Shown here piece by piece: positions 35,673 to 42,717 of a stretch of 64,000 bases of DNA. Within the stretch, counting starts at the first letter, position 1, and each line of letters opens with the position of its first letter. The notes beneath the pieces were generated by a model. It ran no database searches and was not told the origin of the DNA. It saw only the letters and a program-made list of their open reading frames with translations. Source of the DNA: Indioceanicola sp046045995 (lineage in GTDB: Bacteria; Pseudomonadota; Alphaproteobacteria; Azospirillales; Azospirillaceae); NCBI GenBank assembly GCA_046045995.1, contig JBJOKR010000002.1:1-64000 (forward strand), read 5' to 3'. A program made the translations under genes and the position numbers.

Positions 35673-37094
35673 GTGACCACCTCATCCCCTGCCTATTCCC
35701 CTGCCAGGGCCTGGCTCCGGGCCCTTTCCGTCTACGCCGACCGGCGCATCCTGACCGTCCTGTTCCTGGGATTTTCCAGCGGTCTTCCCCTGCTGCTGAC
35801 GGCGGGAACGCTGAACGCCTGGCTGACGGAGGCGGGGGTCAGCCGCACGGCGATCGGGCTGTTCGCGGCGGTCAGCATTCCCTATGCCTTCAAATTCGCC
35901 TGGGCCCCCCTGATCGACCGGTTGACCCTGCCGGTGCTGACCCGGCGGCTGGGGCGCCGCCGGGGCTGGGCCCTGTTCACCCAGGTCTGCCTCGCGGGCG
36001 CCCTGGTCTTCCTGTCCACCACCGACCCCGCGACGGACCTGTGGTGGACGGCCATGGCGGCGGTCTGCGTCGCCTTCTGCGCGGCCAGCCAGGACATCGT
36101 GATCGATGCCTACCGGATCGAGGTACTGGCCCAGGACCAGCAAGGGGCCGGGGCGGCGGCGGTGACCGCCGGGTACCGCCTGGGCATCATCGCCGCCGGG
36201 GCGGGCGGGCTGGCCCTGGCCTCCCTGGTGGAATCCCTGGGGGTGCCGAAGGATCAGGTGTGGCCCACGGTCTATCTGGGCATGGCCGGGCTGGTGGGTG
36301 TCGGCATGGTGACCGTGCTGCTGAGCCGGGAGCCGGAGGCCGCCGCCTCACCGGAGGGGGCGCGGCTGCTGGCGGAGGCCGATGCTTGGCTGGCCAAGCG
36401 GCCGGGGCTGGGGCGACGGCAGCGGGAACTGGCGGCCTGGGTCTACGGCGCGGTGATCGCCCCCTTCCGCCAGTTCATGACCCGCGGCCACTGGCCCCTG
36501 ATCCTGCTGTTCATCGCCACCTACAAGCTGGGGGACGCCTATCTGAACCAGATGGCGATGACCTTCTATCTTCAGACCGGGTTCACCCGCACCCAGGTGG
36601 CGGGCATCACCCAGCTGTTCGGCATGCTGTGTTCCATCGGCGGGGTGATCGCCGGCGGCCTGTTCGTCGCCCGCTACGGCATCCTGCGGGCCTTGATGGT
36701 CTGCGGTGTCCTGCAGATGTCCACCAACCTGGTCTATGCCCTGCTGGCGGAATCGGGGGCGGACCTGCGGCTGCTGACCATCGCCATCGGCATGGACAAT
36801 TTCAGCGGCGGCATGGGGACGGCGGCCCTGGTCGCCTATCTGTCCAGCCTGTGCGATGCCGCCTACACCGCCACCCAATACGCGCTGCTGTCCAGCTTCA
36901 TCTCCGTCGGCCGGGATTTCCTGGCGGCGGGCAGCGGCTGGCTGGCCGATACGCTGGGCTGGACCGGCTTCTTCCTGTCCTCCATGGCCTTGGCGCTGCC
37001 GGCCCTGCTGCTGCTGGTCTGGCTGGCAAGGATCGAGCGGCGGGCCGGCGGGCCCCCGGCCGGTCAGGGCACCGGGCAGGGGCAGGCGCAGTAG
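35673..37094 (+). CDS. ampG: AmpG-type muropeptide permease (MFS)
   Basis: A 473-residue membrane protein read from a GTG at 35673. About 12-14 hydrophobic helices are visible. FLGFSSGLPLLLTAGTLNAW, AFKFAWAPLIDRL and SQDIVIDAYRIEVL are AmpG signatures. AmpG imports anhydro-muropeptides from the periplasm for cell-wall recycling and links to beta-lactamase induction. The 3' end overlaps the convergent AsmA-like gene by 31 bases. Upstream alternative starts exist, so the N-terminus is approximate. Confidence 0.88.
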   Translation: MTTSSPAYSPARAWLRALSVYADRRILTVLFLGFSSGLPLLLTAGTLNAWLTEAGVSRTAIGLFAAVSIPYAFKFAWAPLIDRLTLPVLTRRLGRRRGWALFTQVCLAGALVFLSTTDPATDLWWTAMAAVCVAFCAASQDIVIDAYRIEVLAQDQQGAGAAAVTAGYRLGIIAAGAGGLALASLVESLGVPKDQVWPTVYLGMAGLVGVGMVTVLLSREPEAAASPEGARLLAEADAWLAKRPGLGRRQRELAAWVYGAVIAPFRQFMTRGHWPLILLFIATYKLGDAYLNQMAMTFYLQTGFTRTQVAGITQLFGMLCSIGGVIAGGLFVARYGILRALMVCGVLQMSTNLVYALLAESGADLRLLTIAIGMDNFSGGMGTAALVAYLSSLCDAAYTATQYALLSSFISVGRDFLAAGSGWLADTLGWTGFFLSSMALALPALLLLVWLARIERRAGGPPAGQGTGQGQAQ

Positions 37095-38422
37095 CACATG
37101 TTGGGGCGGCCGGGCACAGGGATCGGCGTCTGACCGATCGGTTCCGGCGGCGGGGTTGTTCCGCCACCACCGCCCCCACCGGGGGGTGACGTTCCACCCC
37201 CACCCGGAGGTGACGTTCCACCCCCACCGGGAGGTGACGTTCCACCCCCACCGGGAGGTGACGTTCCACCGCCACCGGGAGGTGACGTCCCGCCGCCCCC
37301 GCCGGGCGGGACGGTGCCACCCCCGCCACCGGGCGGGACAGTGCCCCCACCGCCGGGCGGTATTGTCCCACCTCCACCGGGCGGTATTGTCCCACCCCCA
37401 CCAGGGGGAACGGTACCGCCCCCTCCCGGCGGGACAGTGCCACCCCCGCCACCGGGCGGGACGGTGCCACCACCCCCGTCTGGAGGAAGTGTGCCCCCGC
37501 CACCACCGGGCGGCACGGTCCCTCCCCCGCCCGGCGGGATGGGGCCACCACCACCGCCGCCCCCGCCCCCGCCACCGCCACCGCCACCGCCACCGCCACC
37601 GCCGCCGCCGCCGGGGACCGTGGGGATGCCGGGCACGCCGGGCACGCCGGGAATGATGGGGGGTATGATGATAGGCGGGGTGCCGGGAACGGGGATTCCC
37701 GGGCCGCCGGGTACGGTTCCCGGCGGTGTTCCCGGCACCGTGCCGGGGGGTGTTCCACCATCGCCGGGCGGTGTTCCGGGCTGGCCCGGGGGCTGGCCCG
37801 GCGGCACCGGCTGACCGGGCGTCTGACCAGGAGGCTGGCCGGGGATACCCGGTGGCGGTCCGGGGGGAATGACCGCAACCTGGTCGGGCGGCGGCCTCAC
37901 CGGCGGCAGGGACGGGATATCGACCGGCACCTGCCCCAGATCCACAACCGTCCGCCCGGCGGAGGAGATGATCTGCCCACCAACAATGCCGACCACCGTG
38001 GTGACGCCCAGCACGGTGGAGAGTGTGCTGTTGACGGCAACCAGGCTGATCGGACGATCGGCGAAGATCTGCGGCTCGATCAACTCGGCCCGCAGCACCA
38101 CCTCCTGCCGGGCAACACTTTCAGCCAGGTCCAGCCGCACCTCCGCCTGGTCGGCGATGATGGACGGGCGGCGCGCGCCCCGGACCCCCAGTTCCACATC
38201 CTCCAGCATCAGCCGGGGCGGAAACCCCGCCACCGTGGCCGGCAGGGCCGCCACCTGAAGGCCCGAACCCGGCAGGGCATTGATCCGCTGCATCACCTGG
38301 GACGCGCGGGCGGGCAGATCGAAGGCGGTGGGAATCAGCAGGATCAGCAGGCCGATCATGACGATCAGGAACAACACCAGCCGAAACAGCCAGCGCAGCG
38401 GAAGCAGGAGGATCTGAAGCAT
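37064..38422 (-). CDS. Membrane-anchored AsmA-like protein with long Pro/Gly repeat tail
   Basis: A 452-residue protein with three parts. One transmembrane helix lies at residues 8-32. Residues 33-130 resemble the AsmA N-terminal fold: ADQAEVRLDL and LRAELIEPQIFADRP. From about 170 to 435 it is almost only Pro, Gly and Thr/Ser, with a poly-Gly run and repeated PPGGGGT units. It ends PNMCYCACPCPVP, with four cysteines in eight residues. The N-terminus is probably in the inner membrane with the rest periplasmic. Function unknown; the tail could span periplasm or wall. The DNA repeats suggest length variation. A start 77 codons upstream is open but unlikely, because the helix then lies internally. 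Confidence 0.7.
   Translation of the reverse strand: MLQILLLPLRWLFRLVLFLIVMIGLLILLIPTAFDLPARASQVMQRINALPGSGLQVAALPATVAGFPPRLMLEDVELGVRGARRPSIIADQAEVRLDLAESVARQEVVLRAELIEPQIFADRPISLVAVNSTLSTVLGVTTVVGIVGGQIISSAGRTVVDLGQVPVDIPSLPPVRPPPDQVAVIPPGPPPGIPGQPPGQTPGQPVPPGQPPGQPGTPPGDGGTPPGTVPGTPPGTVPGGPGIPVPGTPPIIIPPIIPGVPGVPGIPTVPGGGGGGGGGGGGGGGGGGGGGGGPIPPGGGGTVPPGGGGGTLPPDGGGGTVPPGGGGGTVPPGGGGTVPPGGGGTIPPGGGGTIPPGGGGTVPPGGGGGTVPPGGGGGTSPPGGGGTSPPGGGGTSPPGGGGTSPPGGGGTSPPGGGGGGGTTPPPEPIGQTPIPVPGRPNMCYCACPCPVP
37185..37304. repeat. Five 24-base tandem repeats encoding SPPGGGGT
   Basis: GGTGACGTTCCA recurs at 37185, 37209, 37233 and 37257 at exact 24-base steps, with a fifth copy at 37281 that reads GGTGACGTCCCG. 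Each unit codes on the minus strand for an 8-residue SPPGGGGT block. Degenerate units of similar design continue to about 37620. Such a tract is prone to copy-number change. Confidence 0.85.
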
Positions 38423-38645
38423 GTCGGGCCGCAGGGGCTGGGGAACACACCCGGAAGGATAGGGCATGGCCCGGCATGGGGGCCAACGACTTCTGTTCGG
38501 GGCATGTCCAGCACCGCCCTTTCCCCCGGCTGCGCCATGGACAGGGGACGGGAAGTCGCCCATGCTCTGCTCCGGTTCCCGCCCTGGGTCCCGCCCAGGG
38601 ATCCCCAAAGGCCCCGCCGATGACCGCGCCGCCCACCTGCCCGCC

Positions 38646-39008
38646 ATGACCAAGTCCGGTGAGGATCAGACCACCGGGGCCGATCCCGCAGCACCCCGGC
38701 CCTTCAGCTTCCGCTGGCGCCGGGCGGATGGGCGGGTGACGGTGCTGAACTGCCTGGCGCGCAGCCAGAAGGAGGCGGAGGAATCGGCCCGCCGGGCCGG
38801 CTGGCCGGGCCATGACGGGACACGGGCTGATCGCTTCCGCGCCTGGCTGAAGCAGGCGGTGCTGTCCGATCTGCCGCCCGCCCCGATGCCGGGGGAGATG
38901 GACGCCGTCGTCCCCCCGCCCCAGCACGGCCCGGCCCTTCGCCTCCCGGAAAAGGCGGACCCAGGCCACGGGAAGCCAGTACCCCCGGCGGGGGAGGAGG
39001 ATCGGTGA
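38646..39008 (+). CDS. Hypothetical protein, 120 residues
   Basis: Unrecognised. The middle part (FSFRWRRADGRVTVLNCLAR, then EAEESARRAGWPGHD) looks like a small alpha/beta domain, and the ends are Pro/Gly-rich and acidic. It lies between the AsmA-like gene (divergent) and the tRNA. Codon use is like the host. An in-frame ATG 60 codons upstream would add a Pro-rich, non-family segment and would run into the AsmA-like promoter region. Confidence 0.4.
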   Translation: MTKSGEDQTTGADPAAPRPFSFRWRRADGRVTVLNCLARSQKEAEESARRAGWPGHDGTRADRFRAWLKQAVLSDLPPAPMPGEMDAVVPPPQHGPALRLPEKADPGHGKPVPPAGEEDR

Positions 39009-39098
39009 ATCCGGGCTTGACAGACCCCCCGCCTTCCCCTAAATGACGGCTCCCGTCGCGACAGGTTCGGCAACGACCCCGCCGCGGCGGTCCTCTGA

Positions 39099-39173
39099 GG
39101 CACCGTAGCTCAGTGGTAGAGCAGGGGACTCATAAGCCCTTGGTCGGGTGTTCAAATCACCCCGGTGCTACCA
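39099..39173 (+). tRNA. tRNA-Met(CAU)
   Basis: A 75-base cloverleaf with encoded CCA. The acceptor GGCACCG pairs with CGGTGCT (G1-U72 wobble, as in other alphaproteobacterial elongator tRNA-Met), D arm GCTCAGTGGTAGAGC, anticodon loop CTCATAA, and T loop TTCAAAT. The anticodon stem has an A31-G39 mismatch, where relatives usually have A-T. Identity as Met rather than lysidine-modified Ile is inferred from the acceptor sequence. It is the likely attachment site of the adjacent prophage. Confidence 0.93.
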
Positions 39174-39178
39174 TCTGG

Positions 39179-39217
39179 AAACCCTGTCAGGTCAAGGACT
39201 TGGCAGGGTTTTCTTGT
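39179..39217 (+). terminator. Terminator after tRNA-Met
   Basis: AAACCCTG and CAGGGTTT form an 8-base stem with a 17-base loop, followed by TTCTTG. It starts 6 bases after the tRNA CCA and suits termination of the tRNA transcript. It may belong either to the host or to the prophage end. Confidence 0.65.
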
Positions 39218-39326
39218 TTGTTCTGACGGGATATGTGCGGTCACGTCGATTACGTTGGACCGCACGGTTTTCCTGGGTTTTCGACGGGCCGCGGAAACTC
39301 CGTGGCACCGGCGTGGCACCCGACGT

Positions 39327-39986
39327 TCATGCGGCGTTCCGCGTTACGGTTGGTGGGTCAGGATCGGCACGGGCGGCAAGCTCGATCGGGTGCACACCGA
39401 TTCGCCACAGCAGCTCCAACACCAGGGCCTGGGCGCGCCGGGACAGGGGAGTAGCGACGTCCCGATAGGCGCAACCGTCGAGCAGTCGGTCGACGCGGGC
39501 CATGGACGTCAAGGGCGGCAGGCAGCGGTCGGCCGGGATCTGGCCCAGCCACTCCCGCGCGCGGGCAGCCACCTGGGGGTTGGTCGGCCACCTGTTCGGC
39601 AGTGCATAGGCTGCGGGCAGCCGCGACAGATCCTTCATCACCCTGGTAAAATCCTGAAAGGATGGGCCGAAGGGCAGGATGACCAGGTCAGCGAAGGACT
39701 GGACCAGCTTGTCCAGTTCGGGCCTGGCCGCGGCGCCGTCGAGCACGACAAGCAGCCGTTCTTGCTGGTCGAGGTGTTCAAGAAGCGCGGGGAGGTCGCT
39801 GAGGTTGCGGCCATCCAGGGGGAGGTATCGGCGCAGACCGCCGACGGGGTCATCCTGGGGGTCCGTGGTGATGACGGCCGCATCGATTCTCTGGGGCAGG
39901 CTGCCGGCGCCATGACCGATCAGGTGGGCGACCGTCGTCTTGCCAGTCCCGCCCTTTTCACCGACGATCGCGATCAGCTTAGCCAT
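39327..39986 (-). CDS. ParA-family ATPase
   Basis: A 219-residue protein. VGEKGGTGKTTVAHLIGHGA is the deviant Walker A of ParA/MinD. VITTDPQDDP (A') and LLVVLDGA (B) follow. It lacks an N-terminal HTH, so it is of the small (type Ib-like) class that pairs with a ribbon-helix-helix centromere-binding protein. The start overlaps the stop of the upstream RHH gene by 8 bases. In a plasmid or phage-plasmid it would partition DNA on the nucleoid; in an integrated prophage the role is unclear. Confidence 0.85.
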   Translation of the reverse strand: MAKLIAIVGEKGGTGKTTVAHLIGHGAGSLPQRIDAAVITTDPQDDPVGGLRRYLPLDGRNLSDLPALLEHLDQQERLLVVLDGAAARPELDKLVQSFADLVILPFGPSFQDFTRVMKDLSRLPAAYALPNRWPTNPQVAARAREWLGQIPADRCLPPLTSMARVDRLLDGCAYRDVATPLSRRAQALVLELLWRIGVHPIELAARADPDPPTVTRNAA

Positions 39987-40239
39987 AGTGCTGCTCCAGA
40001 ATTAACAGGATGAGCTGCTGTCGTGTGATCGTCCGGCCGGCGGCCTTACTTCTGTCCGCAGCATCATCCACCAGCTTGCCCATCATCTTCGCCGGCACCC
40101 TCAGCGTGATGGGACTGGTATCGCTCGCTTGCTGGCCTCCAGTCTGAGGTTCGGGCGGCGGCACAGCCTGAGCGCCCCCTGTCGACAGACCGGCAAGGCC
40201 GGTCTTCAGTTTCGTGAAATCGCGCGCTTTTCCTGCCAT
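39979..40239 (-). CDS. Ribbon-helix-helix DNA-binding partner of ParA
   Basis: An 86-residue protein with a basic start (MAGKARDFTKLKTGLAGL), a Pro/Gln linker, and a C-terminal SPITLRVPAKMMGKLVDDAA with TRQQLILLILEQHYG that reads as strand-helix-helix. Small RHH proteins encoded directly beside a type Ib ParA bind centromere repeats and repress their own operon. The 120-base region upstream is packed with TAGCG/CGCTA sites. ParG and Omega are functional analogues, not close relatives. Confidence 0.7.
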   Translation of the reverse strand: MAGKARDFTKLKTGLAGLSTGGAQAVPPPEPQTGGQQASDTSPITLRVPAKMMGKLVDDAADRSKAAGRTITRQQLILLILEQHYG

Positions 40240-40271
40240 CGAAACACCGTAGAGCTGAAGCGTTAAAGCAC

Positions 40272-40350
40272 TATAGCGCTACGATGCCGTGACGCCGAAG
40301 CGCTATGAATGCATAGCGTCTTAACGCTAAACATCTTTAGCGGCATAGCG
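40272..40350. promoter_or_regulatory. TAGCG-repeat cluster, candidate centromere/operator
   Basis: TAGCG occurs at 40274, 40314, 40338 and 40346 and its complement CGCTA at 40277, 40301 and 40325: seven copies in 79 bases, including the palindrome TATAGCGCTA. They lie between the integrase stop and the RHH-parA start. A double site TAGCGTAGCG is also found at 41513-41522, five bases upstream of the integrase ATG. Repeated short sites are what RHH centromere-binding proteins use. Confidence 0.6.
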
Positions 40351-40359
40351 CGATGATCC

Positions 40360-41508
40360 CTAGCCGAGCTGTCGTTCCATGGCCGCGGCGATTCGGTTGT
40401 CGTCGGCCGGGTCGGTCCAAAGGTGACCGTAGAGGTCCATGGTCATCTGCAGCGACGCATGACCCATCAGGTGCTGCACCCGCTTGGGCATCAGCCCCTG
40501 CTCGATCCATAGGCTGGCAGCCGCGTGGCGCAGGGTATGCGGCGTGAAGATCGGCTTGCCCGTCGCCGCGACCAGCCCTGCCGTCTTCATCAGCGGCACC
40601 CACCAGCGGTGATAAACGTTGGCGTGGCTTTCGACGGTGCCGGCGCCGGTCGGAAAGACCAGGTGCAGGTCACTGACGGGTGCGTGCTTCAGCCAGTCCT
40701 TCAGGGCGCCGACGGCGCGGGGGCCGAGCGGCACGCGGCGCCGGCCGGCACGGGTCTTCGGCGCCTTGATGCTGCCGTACTGGTCGGCCGCCTGGCTGAC
40801 GGTCAGGTTTGGGTGCGCGCCGTGCAGCACCAGCGCGCCGCGGGGCAGGCCGCGCAGCTCCCCCATGCGCAGCCCGCAATAGAGCATCAGCAGGACCATG
40901 GAAAGGCTGCGCCCGTGGTCATCGGCCTTGGCAGCCGCATCCACCAACGCCTTGAGATCGACCTTGGGCGGGATCTCCACCCTGCCCTCCTCGTCCCCGT
41001 CGCCCTCGATCCGGATCCCGTCGCCCGGGGAGCTGGCCAGCCACTCTCGACGCCGGCACCAGGACAGGGCCATCTTGACGGTCTTGAGCGCTTTGCGGGC
41101 CATATGGTCCGACAAAGCGAGCTGCAGGTCGGCGGCGAAGGCCTCCACGTCCGCGGGGCGAAGGCGGGTCAGCAGTACCTTGGCCAGCGGCCGGCCCTGC
41201 AGATGACAATCCAGGTGGGAGCGGTACTTGGCATAGGTGGCGCGGGCGCGCTTGCCGGCGCGGACCTTCAGCTCGAACTCATCCAGCCAAGCGTAGCAGC
41301 CTTCCTGGACCGTGCGGCTGGCGCGGTCCGGGACGTGGTTCCCCGTCTGGATCTGCCCCTCGATCCGGACTCTCTCCGTATCCGCGTCCCGCTTCAGGGT
41401 GAAGTTCTTGCGGTGCCGGTTGCCTTGAGAATCCACATAGGACAGCTGCCAGCGCTTTACGCTGGAGCCGTCCCTGCGGGTCCGTGTAATGGGGCGGACT
41501 GTAGCCAT
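40360..41508 (-). CDS. int: Phage tyrosine recombinase integrase
   Basis: A 382-residue integrase. The N-terminal arm-binding domain (residues 1-60, WQLSYVDSQGNRHRKNFTLK) is followed by a core-binding helical domain and the catalytic domain. Catalytic residues are R214 (CGLRMGE), H324 and R327 (HTLRH), H350 (LMGH) and Y360 (MDLYGHL). It should recombine attP with the adjacent tRNA-Met gene. The TAGCGTAGCG motif just before the ATG suggests control by the RHH protein. Confidence 0.95.
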   Translation of the reverse strand: MATVRPITRTRRDGSSVKRWQLSYVDSQGNRHRKNFTLKRDADTERVRIEGQIQTGNHVPDRASRTVQEGCYAWLDEFELKVRAGKRARATYAKYRSHLDCHLQGRPLAKVLLTRLRPADVEAFAADLQLALSDHMARKALKTVKMALSWCRRREWLASSPGDGIRIEGDGDEEGRVEIPPKVDLKALVDAAAKADDHGRSLSMVLLMLYCGLRMGELRGLPRGALVLHGAHPNLTVSQAADQYGSIKAPKTRAGRRRVPLGPRAVGALKDWLKHAPVSDLHLVFPTGAGTVESHANVYHRWWVPLMKTAGLVAATGKPIFTPHTLRHAAASLWIEQGLMPKRVQHLMGHASLQMTMDLYGHLWTDPADDNRIAAAMERQLG

Positions 41509-41581
41509 AGCATAGCGTAGCGTTCACACCCGTTACGGTTCAAATGCATTCGCGCGGATGAGCGGGCGGAATGGGGTTTGT

Positions 41582-41872
41582 TCAGGTGGGAGCGGGGTCG
41601 TCGGCCGCAACAGAGTTGCTGCGGACGTCAGCCCTTACCGGGGTTTCTTCGACGGCGCCGAGCTTCTCGGCCCAGTAGCGCCGGACTGCCGACCGGCTGG
41701 TCACCAGACCCAGACCCGGCACCCGGACGATGGGCATGCCATCGCCCGTCCGCTGGTAGGAATCCGCGACCGTGTAGACTGTCCGCTCCGCGATACCGAG
41801 GTAGCGGGCGATCGCCGGCGCCCCTTTGACCAGGTCCAGCTCGACGGCAGGCATGTCGGATTCAGCGTGCAT
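41582..41872 (-). CDS. Small AlpA/MerR-like DNA-binding protein, possible excisionase
   Basis: A 96-residue protein starting MHAESDMPAVEL, five bases after a GGGGGAGAGG site; an ATG six codons upstream overlaps the preceding stop. GAPAIARYLGIAERTVYTVA is a winged/MerR-type helix-turn-helix, and VTSRSAVRRYWAEKLG completes an AlpA-like domain. Such proteins serve as excisionases or regulators next to phage integrases. It is 73 bases upstream of int on the same strand, which supports a directionality or regulatory role. Confidence 0.7.
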   Translation of the reverse strand: MHAESDMPAVELDLVKGAPAIARYLGIAERTVYTVADSYQRTGDGMPIVRVPGLGLVTSRSAVRRYWAEKLGAVEETPVRADVRSNSVAADDPAPT

Positions 41873-41886
41873 GTCCTCTCCCCCGA

Positions 41887-42717
41887 TCACGGCCGCCAGA
41901 GCCCGCGGTGCTGGGCACCGTCAAGCACGGGTAGGGGTATGACCCGTGCCACATGCTTGGGGCTGGGCGCCTGCTTGAGGTAGAACGGAATCCTGCGCTC
42001 GGCACACCAGTCCCGGGTAGCGCGCGCCAGCTCCCCGAATTCCTCCGGGGTCATCGGGCGACCGGCGCCCTGCATGGCACCAAGGATCACCCATTCGGCG
42101 AAGTCCCAGCCGTCGACCCCACCAGGTCCCAGCGCGGGCTCATAGCTCACGCCGATCCGCCATCCGGCCTTGGCCAGCGCAGCAGCGGCCGGCAGCTTCT
42201 TCGAGGCCTCCCTCCCATTCTCCTGGCTGCTGAGTATGACCAGGTTCCGGGGCGGCCAGGTCAACGCGTGGTCCGACCGGAGGCCCCCGACCGCCCGGGC
42301 CAGGCGTGGCAGCGCTTCAACCACCCTGTGGGTCGGCAGGACATACAGATGGGCAGGCGTTTCGGCCACCCGTCGCAGCACCTGGAACAGGCTGTCCAGC
42401 GGCACAGCGGAATGGAACAGGTCGCCGAGGTCGTTGAGGAACACCACGCGCGGCTTCTTCCATCTGTCGACCACGTCCATCTCCTCAGGCCGCACGGCCA
42501 GCTCACCCGTCCAGACCAGCTGACCCGCATCCGTCTTGCGGGTAAGGCCCGGGTAACGGCCGAAGCGACCGACCAGCTCCTTCGCCCAGCAGCCCCCGCA
42601 GCCCGGGCCGTACGGGTCGCACCCCTTGACGGGGTTCAGGACAGCGGGGCTGGCCTGGTGCTGTAGCGCCAGGTCGACGATGAAGTTCACATTGCAGCGG
42701 CTGGCCATGATGGTCAT
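41887..42717 (-). CDS. DUF5131 (phage Gp37/Gp68-like) protein
   Basis: A 276-residue protein. VKGCDPYGPGCGGCWAKELV matches the Cys cluster opening of the DUF5131 family, with later FLNDLGDLFHSAVP, VLPTHRVVEAL and GVSYEPALGP segments. The family occurs in many phages and mobile elements; its fold is related to radical-SAM-like barrels and its function is unknown. It overlaps the primase stop by 4 bases (ATGA), so it is expressed with the replication genes. Confidence 0.85.
   Translation of the reverse strand: MTIMASRCNVNFIVDLALQHQASPAVLNPVKGCDPYGPGCGGCWAKELVGRFGRYPGLTRKTDAGQLVWTGELAVRPEEMDVVDRWKKPRVVFLNDLGDLFHSAVPLDSLFQVLRRVAETPAHLYVLPTHRVVEALPRLARAVGGLRSDHALTWPPRNLVILSSQENGREASKKLPAAAALAKAGWRIGVSYEPALGPGGVDGWDFAEWVILGAMQGAGRPMTPEEFGELARATRDWCAERRIPFYLKQAPSPKHVARVIPLPVLDGAQHRGLWRP

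Noticed and set aside
37185..37304. Regular short repeats suggestive of a CRISPR array
   Set aside because: Units are directly adjacent 24-mers without unique spacers and lie in frame inside a coding sequence.
37314..37814. Plus-strand open frame of Pro/Gly repeats
   Set aside because: It is the mirror of the repeat tract in the AsmA-like gene, has no ribosome site and no non-repeat domain; the minus-strand frame has a membrane helix and a folded domain.
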